A DNA stretch of 64,000 nt from Straminergon stramineum (GCA_963920665.1 OY987268.1:374501-438500), one strand, 5' to 3'; counted from the first letter of the stretch, positions 46,865 to 59,410 are shown. Notes: a model not told the origin generated them from the sequence alone. Numbers and translations are program-made.

Positions 46865-49800
46865 GAACTAATGGTGTCCAAATGATGTGAATGGGGGGTC
46901 TTTTCCTACTCCCACGAACCTTCTAAGTGACCCTAGCCAAACAATTTTCTCAAAAGAAACAAATTTCAAAAGTTAGAGTTTTGACTTTTCCTTGGAATTA
47001 TCGTAGGTTGATTTTACGCTTACAAATGGCTAGGAATAGGGGGGTAGGGGATCTCTTATGCTAATTTGAGTCTTCTGGACATAATGATACAATTGTTTTT
47101 CAATTTGGAATTGTTCCCTAAAAGATAAGAAGGGTCTAGCAATAGGGTTGATTTTTTAGAGTAATTAGTAGTAATTCAAGGTTAATTTCGTAAATATCTT
47201 TTGGAAAATTGAAGATTGGATTTAGGTAAGATCTCTTTCTTGCATAACAAGCCATCCTTGGTCTAAAGAAAGACAATTTAGAAATACTTTGGGTTAATTA
47301 GTTAAATATCTAGGTTAGAGTTATTTTCAAAATATCTATGGGAAAAGATCTTGAATTTAATTTATCCAAGATTTATTAATTAAATGGAGAGGATTCTAGA
47401 GAATTCTTCCATAAACAAAGATTATTTTGGAAATACATTAGGGTAGTTTAGGAAATATCTAGGAGTCGAAAATAAATGTTTTCCTACCGACAATTTACCA
47501 AAGAAGGGCTAGAGATAAGTATAAAAGGCCCTTCCGTCAAGGTTATCGGTATGCTCATTCTTATAACTAAACTTTACTTATGTTTCTTTTGTGCTACCGG
47601 CGTCGTTGGAGCACTGATCTAAGTCGAGATCCGATTTGATTTTCATTCTATTGTTTGATTTGTACACTTTGAAGGACGAGAGGGTCCCTTCAAAGTGATT
47701 TCTATTTGATTTCTTTGAGTTCTTGAGATTAAGCCTCCATTTTCTTTGATTTGTGAGAGTTTTGGAAGGAATAGACCTCCAAACTCTAATTTCATTTAAG
47801 ATTTCTTGAATTCTAACAATTTGTGCTCATTACAACAAAATTTGGTGTTAAAAGGCTTAAGGCGGCAAAGCTTGACTTTGCCAAAAGTTTTTTAAATCAA
47901 TCTTTGCCCAAAATTCATTGTAAAATGAAAATTGGGACTTTAATTGTTAAAGTTCAGTTTAAATGTTGTCATGCATACCTCCTTTGGTAATTAATCTTGG
48001 ATACTTTGAAATTTTGAGAAATTAGTTTTTAATGTTCGGTTAAACACTGTCATATGTACCTCCTTTAAAGATTGAACATTCAAAATACTATTCTTTGACC
48101 ATTGACACCGTGTATACCTGGGGTTGCCTTCGCACGACGAAGCTTTGACTTTGGAATTTCCAAAATTTATACTTTTCAAGGTGGTTTCAAGTATTTAAGT
48201 ACTTGAAATCATTAGCAAAACCTCTTTTTTGTATGTTTGAAAAGCCCTTACATGTGGTAAGTGAATTGGGACATTTGATTTTGTGAGAAGAATTAGAGAA
48301 AATTAGCCAAAGATTTTAGTTTGAATTCTTGATAAAACTTTTAGTAGTAGTTAGAGAAAAGTCAGAAAACTTGAAAATTTAGATTAGTTTTTCCCTTAGT
48401 TAGAATTATTAAAATTACCTTGGAAAGAGATTTCCAATTATCTTTGAATACTTAGTTTGCCTAGTTTAAACTTATTCCGCAAATCCCCCCCAAATTAGAT
48501 AATTAGCATAGACTTTAAGAAGTTGGAAAATTCCTCAAAACCCAAAAACAAACCCATTTGAATGTCATAGTTATCATAGTGAAAGTTTGCTTTTAGTTAA
48601 GAGAAAAATTCCCCGAAACCTATAAAATTAGGATAATTATAGGTAGAAGTATTTTTTTGGCCCTTTGGTAGTTGAAATTTGATCAAAATTCCAACTACCG
48701 GAGACTAGCAGTTAGGACCAATTCAACCAGCCACATTAGGACTAGCAAATTACAGTCAGTCAATACAACAAAGGCCAAAATCGTGAGGAGCCCAAGACTG
48801 TACAAAGGAGGGCCTAAAGCCATGCAAGAGGCCACAACGTCTGAATCAACTGAACCGGGGTCGGATTACTCAAGGGAGCCACGTGGCAAGTTGCAAGAGG
48901 TTAACGGGGCAATTAGAAGGGGGTCTCGACGAACCCACACCCGACACATGTCGCCATGAGGAGGTAGGCCGAACCATCAGTTGGGGAGCCAGAGAGCGGA
49001 CTAGTTTGCGAAGCCAAAGTGTGGATCAGTTGGAAAGCCAGAATTTGAAGCCAAAACTTGAAAACTAATTGGTACGTATATTCATAGTCCAACTCATTCA
49101 AAATTTGGTCCTTTGAAATTATAATTTGATTGATAAGCTCAAGTTTCTAGAATGAAAACACACAAATAAAACTTGAATTCAATCTCTAAAAACAAATGTA
49201 AGTCTTTAAAATCAAGTCTAATCTCACAAAGTTGTAACCTCACATCAAACTTCAAACCATCAAATGAACCAAACAATTTGGAAGTGACAACTAAGAAGTC
49301 TTGGTAGTTGGACGGTGGATAGTTGAGAAGAATATTATCTTTCATAGGTAGGGTCATGTCACTAGATTTTATTCCTTAAACTATTCAGTAAATTGTTTGT
49401 TAGTTATTAATTAGATTCTTGAGGGAATTAGGGGCTTTGGATTGTTGTTTGGTATTTTGTTTTATTAGGCCTAATAAGCCAAGAAGATAAAACAAAAGGC
49501 CAACTAATATTTCCAAAATAATTAGGAAATCTATACAATAATTACTTAATAGAAGGTTCTATTTGATTTGATTTAGTGGATTTAAAAGGTTTTGAGGTAT
49601 TAAAATAATTTCTAATTAATTAGGAATCGTTTAAAATCCAACCAAAATTAATAAAATCCCATAACTATTATTAGGAAAAGCAAAATTGAAATAAAAATAC
49701 AACAATGAATGAGGACTAATTTCAAATTGTGTGATGAATTAGCAAGTATGGAAGAAGGAGTGGGTTACTATGAAACCATACATCTCGTGATTCTTGTAGA

Positions 49801-49869
49801 TTGGAATTTATTAGACTTAATCTATTGAAAAATTCCTATAGTTAAGAGTTTGTTCTCAGGGAGGTAAAG

Positions 49870-51060
49870 GTGCCATGGTAATTTTATAGGATAATGGATT
49901 TAGTTTCTAACCCAGGGTTATATACAATTGAAAGGAAAAGGGTAAATATTCAATCCTATGCTTACAATAGATAAGACCAAATTTATTATAATTAATCCAA
50001 GATTAGGAAACTTATTTGATTGTGCTCTAAATCCATAACTTTAGCTTTTTCTTCCAGCCACCATCAAATAGTATCTTCAATTGGATTTCTCTCCATGTCT
50101 TGACTACATCAACAATTGCTCATATTGTACTCTGATACTCCAATCTCAAGATACACTATAGCAACTTCTGGTAACAATTGATGCCACAATACAGGGATTC
50201 ACTCTAGTCCTATTGATCTCTCATTTGAAACTATTGATTTCTTTCGTTAGCACCATCGGCTTTCCCAATTATCATTGCAGAATCCTCAAAAATTATTATA
50301 ATAGCACCCTCTAATTTTTCCAACTATTGAACCTACTCTCGAACATGGCATCCATTGATTCTCTCGCTATAATTGTTCACCTAATGTTAATTCAATTATA
50401 ACATAAAATCTATAGATCTAAATACATAGCCATTCCGAATACTCACTACAGATACTCTCATAATCCAACGCATCTTCACAATAGATAAAGCAACAATGTT
50501 CACAAATTCCATTCCTTCCAAGCATAACAATAGAAATTCCTCACAAGATTAAATCCATAGACTCAACACTCAACATAATCACATACTCACAATTGATACA
50601 TTTAATTTAGCACACTCAAACATGCACATCACACCATAGCAAAAATCACAATTTCCATAACATGCCCACAAATCCACACACACAAAATCACTACCCAATG
50701 GAACACAACATATTCAAAAATCAATTCCGCATTATATTTCGACATAGAAAATATTACAATAGTTCCTCACTTTGGCACAACTCCACTCTATAATATCTAT
50801 CGATCCGGCACAATTAACACAGACACCAACACTATTGAAACTACACTCTGTTCTCTCTTAATTATCACAAACAAACTACAGATCACTCCTCCACTGCCGG
50901 CCAACACCGCAGGAGCCCTAGACTTCTTCCAGACTGAGCAGCCATCGTCCTTCCCCACCAACTTCACCTAAAGCAATTAACAACCACCCCAACCACCAAA
51001 CAATAGATTCCATCCATTGACCCATCGAATCTCATTCATCTATTGATAAATCCCCATGAA
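49870..51060. other. G-poor segment inside repeat A with no counterpart in copy B
   Basis: From about 50,000 to 50,880 the plus strand is very poor in G, with many CA, TCA and ACA words. I could not match it to copy B, so it is probably a further insertion or a part lost from B. A slightly GC-rich patch follows (50,880-50,970, GCCGGCCAACACCGCAGGAG). No ORF of note. Confidence 0.4.
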
Positions 51061-51527
51061 ACCCCAAAATAGATGGTAACTATTGCATATTAACAAGTAA
51101 AACCTACATTCCATAAGGAATTCCAACAAAATTGAAACAAAATTGGAACTATCATTCTAAACAACTATAGATCTAATACTATAATTCTTGAGGACAATAC
51201 GATTGACTCCTTCATGGGAAAGATACATTAAAATTCTTCATATTTTGTTTTCAATTTGATTAAAATTTCACTTGACAGAATGAACTATTAGAAACTTTAG
51301 GAAAATTAGAACAGAAAATGAACATTTAAAAATTCCAATTAGATTTTAATTTAGAAAATAATCCAAAATTTAACCAATTACAATTAGATAAACCTTATTT
51401 GAAATTTGGATGAAAAGTTAATATGTCCATCCAAAATAATCAAACAAAGGAATCTTAAAATCTTGGGAGAATTTAAATTTTAAAATTAATTAGAAATTAT
51501 AATTATTTGTTAGACTAAGAGTCATTG

Positions 51528-51574
51528 ATGAATGAAATTTAATTTGTTAGACTTTTAAAACAAATTTCATTCAT
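51528..51574. repeat. Hairpin in repeat A
   Basis: ATGAATGAAATTT (51528-51540) pairs exactly with AAATTTCATTCAT (51562-51574). A weaker GGATGAA...TTCATCC pair lies near 51,985-52,035. These match the position of the GATGAAGTTT hairpins in copy B. Confidence 0.7.
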
Positions 51575-52330
51575 TAATAACTTTTCATTAGGAATTTGGT
51601 TTTTTTAGTATCTTGCTTTGTTAGGAAGGTCATTTTTGAGCTTTCATTTTAAAAATATAAAACCCTAAAAATCATTATTTCAGAATAGAAAATTTGATTT
51701 ACGTTAGATTAGAAGATAGTTAAAAAGAATTTCTAAAGAATCTTTAAGGAATCATTTAAATTAGGAATCAATTAGAAAATCTTTTAAAGATTTCAGAACC
51801 TCTTTTTATTTAAAAAATACTTTAATTTTAAATGAGAAAAGGTTGGATGAAGTTTGATCTTAATTTGGATGAAGTTCTTTGATTATTCGTCAAATCAGGT
51901 TTAAGCTTAGAATTAGGTAACTAACATAATTGAAAACTCAACCCTAAAATTTAGATTTATTTCGATTAGTTTTACTATTTTTAATTTGTGGATGAAGGTT
52001 GTGATGTAGTCTAGGGATCAATATTTCATCCATTCATTTCTTTTACTAGGGAAGTCATAATTTAACTTGTTTTATCATTCTACAAAGGGCAAATTACATT
52101 CTACAAGTTAGGATAGATTGATTTTAGTTTGAATTTATCCTTTGATTAGGTGTTTGGTTTAGTTAATTAGTTAGCCATAGTTTAAAAGTTTAGGATTACA
52201 TAATTTGAATCCAATTTGGATATTAAAAAAAAAAAGTGTCTATTGCTTGGAAGGCGCAAATTGAACTTCGATTGAAAACACCCTAAATAATTGATTTAAC
52301 AAGCCGTTAGAACCCGTGTGCACGTTTTAA

Positions 52331-53395
52331 CTCGGAGGGTGGAGTTTAAAACACTCACAATGGGTTGAACACTTGAAAAATTCATAACAAATTCACACTT
52401 TGTCAAAAGAATGTAGTTTCAAATGCTCTTGCCATTTCTATCACTTGACTTTCTTTGGAAAAAAACATAGAAAATTTCAGAAATGACAAGAGGGCAAACC
52501 CCCTCTAAGTCTATAATGGGTTGTTTTACCTTATGCATTATGTTGTATTGTGTCTATCATCGACATCATGTGTGTGTACTTTGTGGTCCTTCATGTTGTA
52601 TCTCCAATATCTAAATGTTAACCCTACACCTCAAACAAGAAAATATGTCTAGGATTTGGATTCTATAATTTATTGTGGAAGCATGTTAATAAGTACAATT
52701 ATAATGTATTATATTGTGTATTTAAAACCCTAACCTCTCATCCACTATAGTTGTACGACACTCCTAATCCGTAGCCATAGGTCATATATCAAAGGAGTCA
52801 CCATTTTTGAATTTTTTGAATTTTTTTTCTTTTCATCCCATTTTCCATCCTCTCTTCATCCATATTTTTTTATCTTTTTCATTCACTTTCATCCATTTTT
52901 CATGTGTAGTCATCCAATTTTCATGCTATTTCATCCATTTTTTCCTCTTCCACTATAAATCTATGCTCTTCACTCAACAAGTCAACATTCCCCACTCATG
53001 TGCTAGCAATGCTTGCATTGTAGGCAATTAGCCCCTAGTCCAAAAGCTCAAGAATGTTATATACTATCCAAGAGGCAATTTCTTCAATCATTTTGAGGTG
53101 CAAATTTTTTTAAAAAGGTCAAAGTTGAAGAAGAAAACAACAATGACATGTCAATTGTACAACTTTGGTGTTTTCTTTCAAATGTTTTGGATAGTGCAAA
53201 AAAATTCTGGTGGAGCAATTATAGTTTCATCCATAGACATTGGTGAAATAATTAAAACATGGATTGGACAAAATATCATTTATTCACTCAAAACTATTTA
53301 CATTCATTTATAAAAGAACAATGCCAATTTAGAAACAAGTCACTGATCTTATCCATTGTAAAAGAGAAGAATAAATTATCGCTAGATAGGGAATT
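52331..53395. other. Spacer between the two large repeat copies
   Basis: AT-rich, with a T-rich run of TTTTCATCCA words (52,810-52,960) and a few frames of 70-80 codons without motifs. Nothing supported as a gene. Confidence 0.4.
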
Positions 53396-54693
53396 TGTAA
53401 ACCCCATAGTTAGCACCTGGGGCTCGAGTTTTTTGGGGTTTTTTTGCTTTTGCTCACATTTAGTATCATTTATAGTTGAAAAGACTAAAAAAGAGTCTTT
53501 ATAGTATGTTTGGTAGAAGTCCATACGAATGTGCTATGTCAATCCTAAAAGTCCAAAAAGTGCCTTAAACATTTTTCTTTCTAAGTTCTAGTGTCTAAAT
53601 TAGGTGTTTAGCACAACTATTAGGGTTTGGAGTAGTTTAGGTCCTCTTGGCAAGAAAAGGTAAAAATGCCTAATTTGGGTTAGAGTGGGTCAAATCTCTA
53701 GGAATTGGAATATAGGTTAGATTATAGGAGTTAGAGGGTCAAGGTGGGAATTCATTCGCTAAGTCCTAGAAATGCATGTAGATGACCCTCACAAAGATCA
53801 CCATCCAATTCGTGAAGAATTGAAAAAGTTACTTTTATTCCTTGCATGTGAAATCTCCAAGTTTGATGATTATGCAACCAATGGACGGAGAGAGGTGTTT
53901 TAAGCTTAAAAACATGCTAGGAGCACAATGGCAAAGTCGGTTCATGAAGATTCCCTAGTACAGGAATGATTCCTCCCCGGAATTAATTCAATAGGTGTTA
54001 TTTTGACACCTTTACCATAAAGTGCAAAATAGATGTGAGAATTTGCACTAATCATTTGGGGGCTTCCTAGAAGCTACCCAAAAAGTTTTATAATTTTATA
54101 TATTGCAGAAGATGACTCTATAGGAAGTCAACACATTTACCAGCATTTGGAAATTCACATAAATTACTAAGGTAGCAGCAAAATCCCACTAAAAATGAGG
54201 ATAGTGTGTTTTAGCATAAATCAACTCCCCACCAAATTTCAAGACTTTCCAACACCGACAAGTACTAGAATTAGCATTGACAATGATTTTTAACCTCGAG
54301 GGGATCAGTGTATTAAAAAAAAGGATGTAGGTGCGAACAACCACTATTTTATAAGGGGGGTCTGAAATTTTTTTTTCACATGCTAACATTATGTAATTTT
54401 CTAATGGGACCTATTATTCCATATCCTATAGTACTTTAAAGATGTCTAATGTTATTTTCAATACCCTATATTACTCTAAACCCATTTATAATTTTTAGCC
54501 CCCATGTTTTCAAAATACCCTATCATTTGTTTGCACATATGTTGCTACTCCAACCGCTCACTACCCTCCCCCAAAGTTTTTAACGAAATTCTAAAGTCCT
54601 GATGAATTGATGGGTGTATTCAAAGCATATGACATCCAATTGAAGTCAAATTGGACTCTTTTCTTACTTTCTTAAACCTCCTAAACCACCTTG

Positions 54694-55449
54694 AGGGTGA
54701 TTGCAAGAAACACTTGTCCTATTTTTGTCCCTTGCCCTCAGACATGTGGTTTTTTGGTCATAACTTTTGCATCGTAAGTTCATTTGTCTTGAAACTTGGA
54801 ATGAAGGTACACATCAAAGTTTCACACATTTTGTATTTTTGGGTTTTTTTAAAAAATTACTTTACTATTTTTAAAGTGACCCCAATTGGCTGTATACCTT
54901 GGCCATTTAGGTGGTTTTGAGCCGAAGTTGTATCCCAAAATGCAAATTGGAAGCCACAAATTGGAAAGGCTGGAGGTGTACTTGCATTCCAATGAGAGAC
55001 GAAGAGTTTTTTGCAAAAAACCTTTGCATGAGGTGTCTACATGGGGCCAAAGTGACCGTTATTTGCGTACATTTGTTATGTAGGAGAAAATTTTCTTTGA
55101 AGAAATTTTTGGTGCAATGTGAGAACAGGCTTGTCTACAAAAGTGGCTTTTTTTCTAGGAATGTTTTGAATTTTTTTTTAATTACTAAAAATGAAAAGGT
55201 CCATAGACCCCTTTTCTACTATTTTCTTCTCCTAGTGACTTCTATAGTACTCCATAGTAGTCTATAGTACCACATAGTACTATATAGTACTAATCAACGG
55301 TTAAGATCTTTAGGCGCCCGAAATCGACAGTTGAGATTCGTAGGTGCAATCTGACGTGCGAAATTGATAGTAGGTTATAGTACTGCCAATCCTACAGCTA
55401 GAAATCAAGTTTTGAGCCCAAAACGTGAAGTGTTTCTTGCAATCACCCT
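54694..55449. mobile_element. Insertion in copy B bounded by a 22-bp perfect inverted repeat
   Basis: The plus strand at 54694-54715 (AGGGTGATTGCAAGAAACAC plus TT) is exactly repeated on the minus strand from 55449 to 55428. The interval is largely absent from copy A, which runs from sequence like 54,300 to sequence like 55,440. I found no target duplication, so it may be a DNA element or an inverted duplication. Inside is a cluster of TAGTAC words (55,240-55,290). Confidence 0.5.
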
Positions 55450-57621
55450 TGATTTGTCAAAACTTTGAGAAAAGTCAAACTCCAAGTTTTGAGTTTTTGA
55501 CCTATTTCAATGATTTTCAAATCACTAGCTTTCGCTTGTGAAATGGGCCTAGAGTAGGGGGATGGGAGTCCCTTGCATGAATTTGGGTCTTTAGAAGACA
55601 ATGGCACAATCCGTTTGGCGTTTGGAGCATTTCTCCAAAAGTTAGAGTGGTCACAACAATAGGGTAGAAATTTAAAGGTGAAGTTGAGGGTTCTTCCTAG
55701 GAGTAGTTTGTTAGGTCATTTGAAGGGGAGGAGGCCTTGGAAATGTATAAAAGGCCTCTCCTCCTCTCACTTTGCACCCCTTTTGTTCTTCATTTTGAAG
55801 AACCCTTTCTTTCATTTCATACTCGCCAAGTTCGATTGGCATTGTTGAATTTATGGTTGTTTAGAACAAAATACTTGATTTGAGGTTGTTTTGGAGCACT
55901 TATCTCCCTTTGTTCATGTTTTCAAAGCTCTTTCAAAGGATGTGGGGGTCCCTTTGAAACGCTTAGCCATTGTGGAAGTTCTTAACGTTTATTTGCTAAC
56001 ATCTTTGTGTTTTTTGAGTCTTAATATTCTACTGAGCTTTTTTCATGAGGATTTCACACATTTGTGTTGAAAATTCCCCTTGAAGCCTTCTCGTGGAGAA
56101 ATTAAGGTCCAACAGTGAGTCATTGAGTCATTTGGGAGATGATGTTTGTTCCAATCCTCCAAAGTCTTGCAAACGAGTCATTGTTATTGTTTGTTATGTG
56201 TACGAACCAAAACTTCAAGTTCTAACTAACTACTTGTTCTTTGTGTCTTATGAATTGAGTCTAACGCACCATATGGCGAAGCTATCACCCCTAAGTCACA
56301 TTTCCTAATGTGTTCTTTATTATTGTCACTACTTTGTTGTTCAAACCGAGGCTTAAAACACCCCGTATGATGAAGCTTTGAACTTGGGACTAACTTTTAG
56401 TCTTTAAAATTTGGGGCTAACCCCCTAGCTGGCGAAGCTTCGCTCTTGGTCTAAATTTCTATTTGGATTTTGATTATAAGGGTCCCCAAAAGGAGACCCA
56501 GGTATGGGGTTAAATCCCCTAAGTGGGACTTGAATTCCAAAAATTGGCTAAAGCAACTGCCAAGGGGTTGGAAAAAAGCCCATAACCAAAGATGAAAAAC
56601 AAAACTTGCCAGGCCAAACAAGCCAATCCGTCACAGAGGTTGCTATATCCGATAGGGAGGTTGTTGTATCGGCCAAGAAGGTCGTTAGACCAACCAAGGA
56701 GGTTGCTTGATTAGCCAAGAAGTTGCTTGATTTATCTAGCTACCCATCCAGTTCACATACAACAATTTCTTTGAAACAAAATTCAATTGGGAGGATACCC
56801 ATTGGGTCCCAAATTTCGTTTTTATTAAGAAAAATTCAAATTTCCTACCTATGCGTGTTGCTTGAGAGAATTTGGAATTCCTACTAAAATTTCAAATTTG
56901 AGAGACATAGAGGGAAGGAACAAAAATCTGCCTACAAGGTGAGGTTTTTCCCAAAAAGTGTGAGTGAGCCAGAGAGTTGGAAGTAAGCCAGAGAGTTGGG
57001 AGTGACTAGAGTTGGAAGTGATGAGAGCGTGAGTGAAGCCAAAGAAGTGAGTGAGCCAGGGAAGGTGAGTGAGAAGCATACAGTTATCTCATTGAATTTG
57101 GAAGTCAACCTTGCATTGATGCTCAATTACATGTCCAGTCCATCCAATAGTTGTTCTCTCATCGCAAAAAACTGAAATTAAAAGCTTGGGGAACTTGATC
57201 TCACACATTGGAATCCAAAATTTGGTATTTAGAGTAGTAGAAGAAGACTAGAAGTTGTTGAATGTCAACCATCCATTAGGGAATGTTGGTACACTAACTG
57301 AGGTTTGGAAGTTAGATAGACGACAAGAAAGAAAAGACAAAGAAAAAGAATAGTTGACTATTTACATCCTAAGAATTAGTTATTAGTTAGTGGAAGTTAA
57401 ATCCATTTGTCTTTAAGCATTTGTTTGCTTCTTAATAAATTAGCAAGGAATTTAGAGATTAGATTTGATAAGATTTTATTTACAAAAAATATCTAGAAAG
57501 AAAAGGAGAAAATTAGAAAGAAAGAAAACAAAAAGAAAAGAGCTAGGACAAGTAGAAAGGATCTTTAACCTCTTTCAACAAGTGACTTACTTCATCAAAC
57601 ATTACAACAAGTGATACAAAA

Positions 57622-57699
57622 ATGGAATTGGAAGGAGGACACCACAAGGACATCATCACGATGCATGACAATGAGAACTTGGACGTTATGGATATCAGG
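57622..57699 (+). other. 26-codon exon-like ORF followed by a consensus splice donor
   Basis: An ATG opens a frame MELEGGHHKDIITMHDNENL, then DVMDIR, ending at CAGG followed by GTAAGT, a near-perfect plant 5' splice site in phase. It lies in copy B downstream of the promoter-like box. No further exon is recognised, and it could be chance. Confidence 0.25.
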
Positions 57700-58057
57700 G
57701 TAAGTTCTTAGAATACTTGTCTTTGATTGTTTTTACCCCCAAAAAATTAGATTAGCGTTAGACATTAGAGTTAGAGATTAAACCCTAGATTTAGACCATG
57801 AGGACTATTAGAAAATGAGGATTTTGGTTTGAAAGTAGTTAGAAAAAATCGGTAGCTTTCCAAAAAATCATTAAACATCAAAAATAGACAAAAACTCCAA
57901 AAGTTTTGCGTGAATGAAAAGAAGTTTTAAAATTGGATGGAAAGATAGGAAATCATCCAAAAGAATCAAAGAAGGAATCTTAGAATCTAGAGTAGAAGTA
58001 GAAATCAAAAGTGAAAGAAAAAGTCAATTTTGAAAGTAAAAGGTAAAATAAATTGAT

Positions 58058-58098
58058 GGATGAAGTTTGATGAACTGATTGCCAATCAAACTTCATCC
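58058..58098. repeat. Perfect 14-bp hairpin in repeat B
   Basis: GGATGAAGTTTGAT (58058-58071) pairs with ATCAAACTTCATCC (58085-58098). A related pair with 10-bp arms (58531-58540, 58561-58570) follows about 470 bp later. Each is followed within 40 bases by TAGGAAAGTC. Confidence 0.85.
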
Positions 58099-58930
58099 TT
58101 GAATAACTTTGTTAGGAAAGTCAAAAGTATAAGTGTTTACCCTTTTTGGAAAGGTAACTTTAATGAATTTTTTTCAAACTAACTTTTCTTAAACCTAAAA
58201 ATAGCAAGTAGAATTAAAAGTTAAAAGACATAATTAAAACAATAGGGAATTATAATGAATCTTTTAAAGGAATCTAGGAACAAATTAGGATTAGACTCTT
58301 ATACAACATAATTTCAGTGTTCCAAAACTTGTTTAACCTTAGAAAACAAATTAGTATCGAAGAAGTTAGAGTAGGATGAAGAATTGATCAAGGTTAGGGA
58401 GAATTTGGATGAAAGTCAATCCAAGATGACCAAACCAAGTGGATTTCAAAACTTAGTAAGAAGATAAAAAATAAAAAATAACCCAAAAATTAAAAGTAGA
58501 TTTCAATAGTTAAAATAGAAGTAAACAATGGATGAAGTTTCAACCATTACATTAGAACCCAAACTTCATCTACCATTATCTCATCATAGGAAAGTCGAAT
58601 TTGATAGTTCTTTATTATTTTGGAAAGGATATTTGAAACCCTACAACCTAACCTACTTTGTTCTTTTGATTGATTAATCCTCTATGGGCCTAACTAAGGA
58701 GATAAATTCCAAGGCCAAAAGTCATTTACTAATTTGTTTGAAATGGATTAAGTTTCCAATTAGGGAATTCAAAGTAAAAGTTTCATACTAAAGATCCATC
58801 ACTTGGTAGGCGTATTTTGGATTTGATGTATAGACACCTATAGGACAACTTGACAACACAAGAATCCGGTTGTATTTGCATAATTCCAAGGGTGGAATCA
58901 AGCACTCATAAAATTCCAAATACGATTGAG

Positions 58931-59410
58931 AATAATCATAGAGAAGACTAGAAACAAATTGCTCCATGGTTTTATAATTAACAAATTACAGGTTGAATTT
59001 GAATTACTTTCTTTAATATAGACTCAAATAACATCCTAACTCCATTGCTAAATAATGTTAAGATAACTACACCTAATTTTACCCATGTTATCAAAGCTAT
59101 GTGTTTAGATTGTTTCTTAAAATATAAACATAAGAGTTTAGGATCAGTTTTTGGTCACCATTAATTAACAATATGAATTTTTAAGTATATTTGTTTGGTG
59201 ACCAAAAACTAGATTGTAAGACAATTTGACATCATCCTTTTCAATTGCCAACAAAACCAAGAAGTGGAGAAGCAATAATGAAAATGCGTGCAAGGATGAC
59301 AATGAGAAAGCATTGGGTTGTGAGATGGAAGGCAATCCATGGCCTCAAATGGAAGTGACAGTGTTCACTTGGAGAACAAAGGACAATGGAGGTCCTTGAT
59401 CAATTGCAAA
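58931..59410. other. AT-rich spacer
   Basis: No gene or clear repeat, apart from possible trailing sequence of repeat B. Confidence 0.4.

Larger units (their letters stand above)
41335..46869 (-). mobile_element. Complete young Ty1/copia LTR retrotransposon
   Basis: The element proper is 41340-46864 (5,525 bp), flanked by the 5-bp target duplication GAACT (41335-41339 and 46865-46869). The two 245-bp LTRs show no difference when read side by side. In minus-strand order: 5' LTR, primer-binding site at once, a leader of about 1 kb with short repeats, one gag-pol frame of 1,368 codons, a polypurine tract and the 3' LTR. Identical LTRs with an intact frame mean a very recent insertion that may still be active. 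Gag-protease-integrase-RT-RNase H order defines Ty1/copia. It sits in the older repeat A. Confidence 0.96.
39463..52330 (+). mobile_element. Large non-coding retroelement-like repeat, copy A, split by two insertions
   Basis: Blocks of this region recur in the same order at 53,396-58,930. They are a start TGTGAACCCTCAAGTTGGCA; CACCATCCAATT; AGAAGCTACC then AAAAAGTTT; AAGATGACTC and ATAGGAAGTCAAC; AGGGGGGTAGGGG; a TATAAAAGGCC box (47,521); a GAAGCTTTGA block; GATGAA hairpins; and an end with CTTGGAAGGCG and CACTCACAA. Without its insertions it would be about 6.4 kb. No reverse transcriptase or gag is seen, which suits a large retrotransposon derivative (LARD-like) or a very long LTR; which of these is unresolved. 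The DNA element (39,690-40,642) and the copia element (41,340-46,864) interrupt it. Confidence 0.55.
53396..58930 (+). mobile_element. Large non-coding retroelement-like repeat, copy B
   Basis: Shares with copy A, in the same order: TGTAAACCCCATAGTTAGCA at the start; CACCATCCAATTCGTGAAGA; AGAAGCTACCCAAAAAGTTT; AAGATGACTCTATAGGAAGT; TAGGGGGATGGGAGTCCC; a TATAAAAGGCC box (55,748); GATGAAGCTTTGAACTTGG; two GATGAAGTTT hairpins each followed by AGGAAAGTC; and CACTTGGTAGGCG near the end. Identity is perhaps 60-75 percent and both copies are littered with indels, so they are old. The box plus a downstream pyrimidine-rich stretch looks like an LTR promoter. There are no pol domains. Confidence 0.52.

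Noticed and set aside
39463..58930. Repeats A and B as the two LTRs of one giant retrotransposon
   Set aside because: The short spacer between them has no primer site, polypurine tract or pol, and the copies are too different in internal insertions. Separate copies are simpler, though not excluded.
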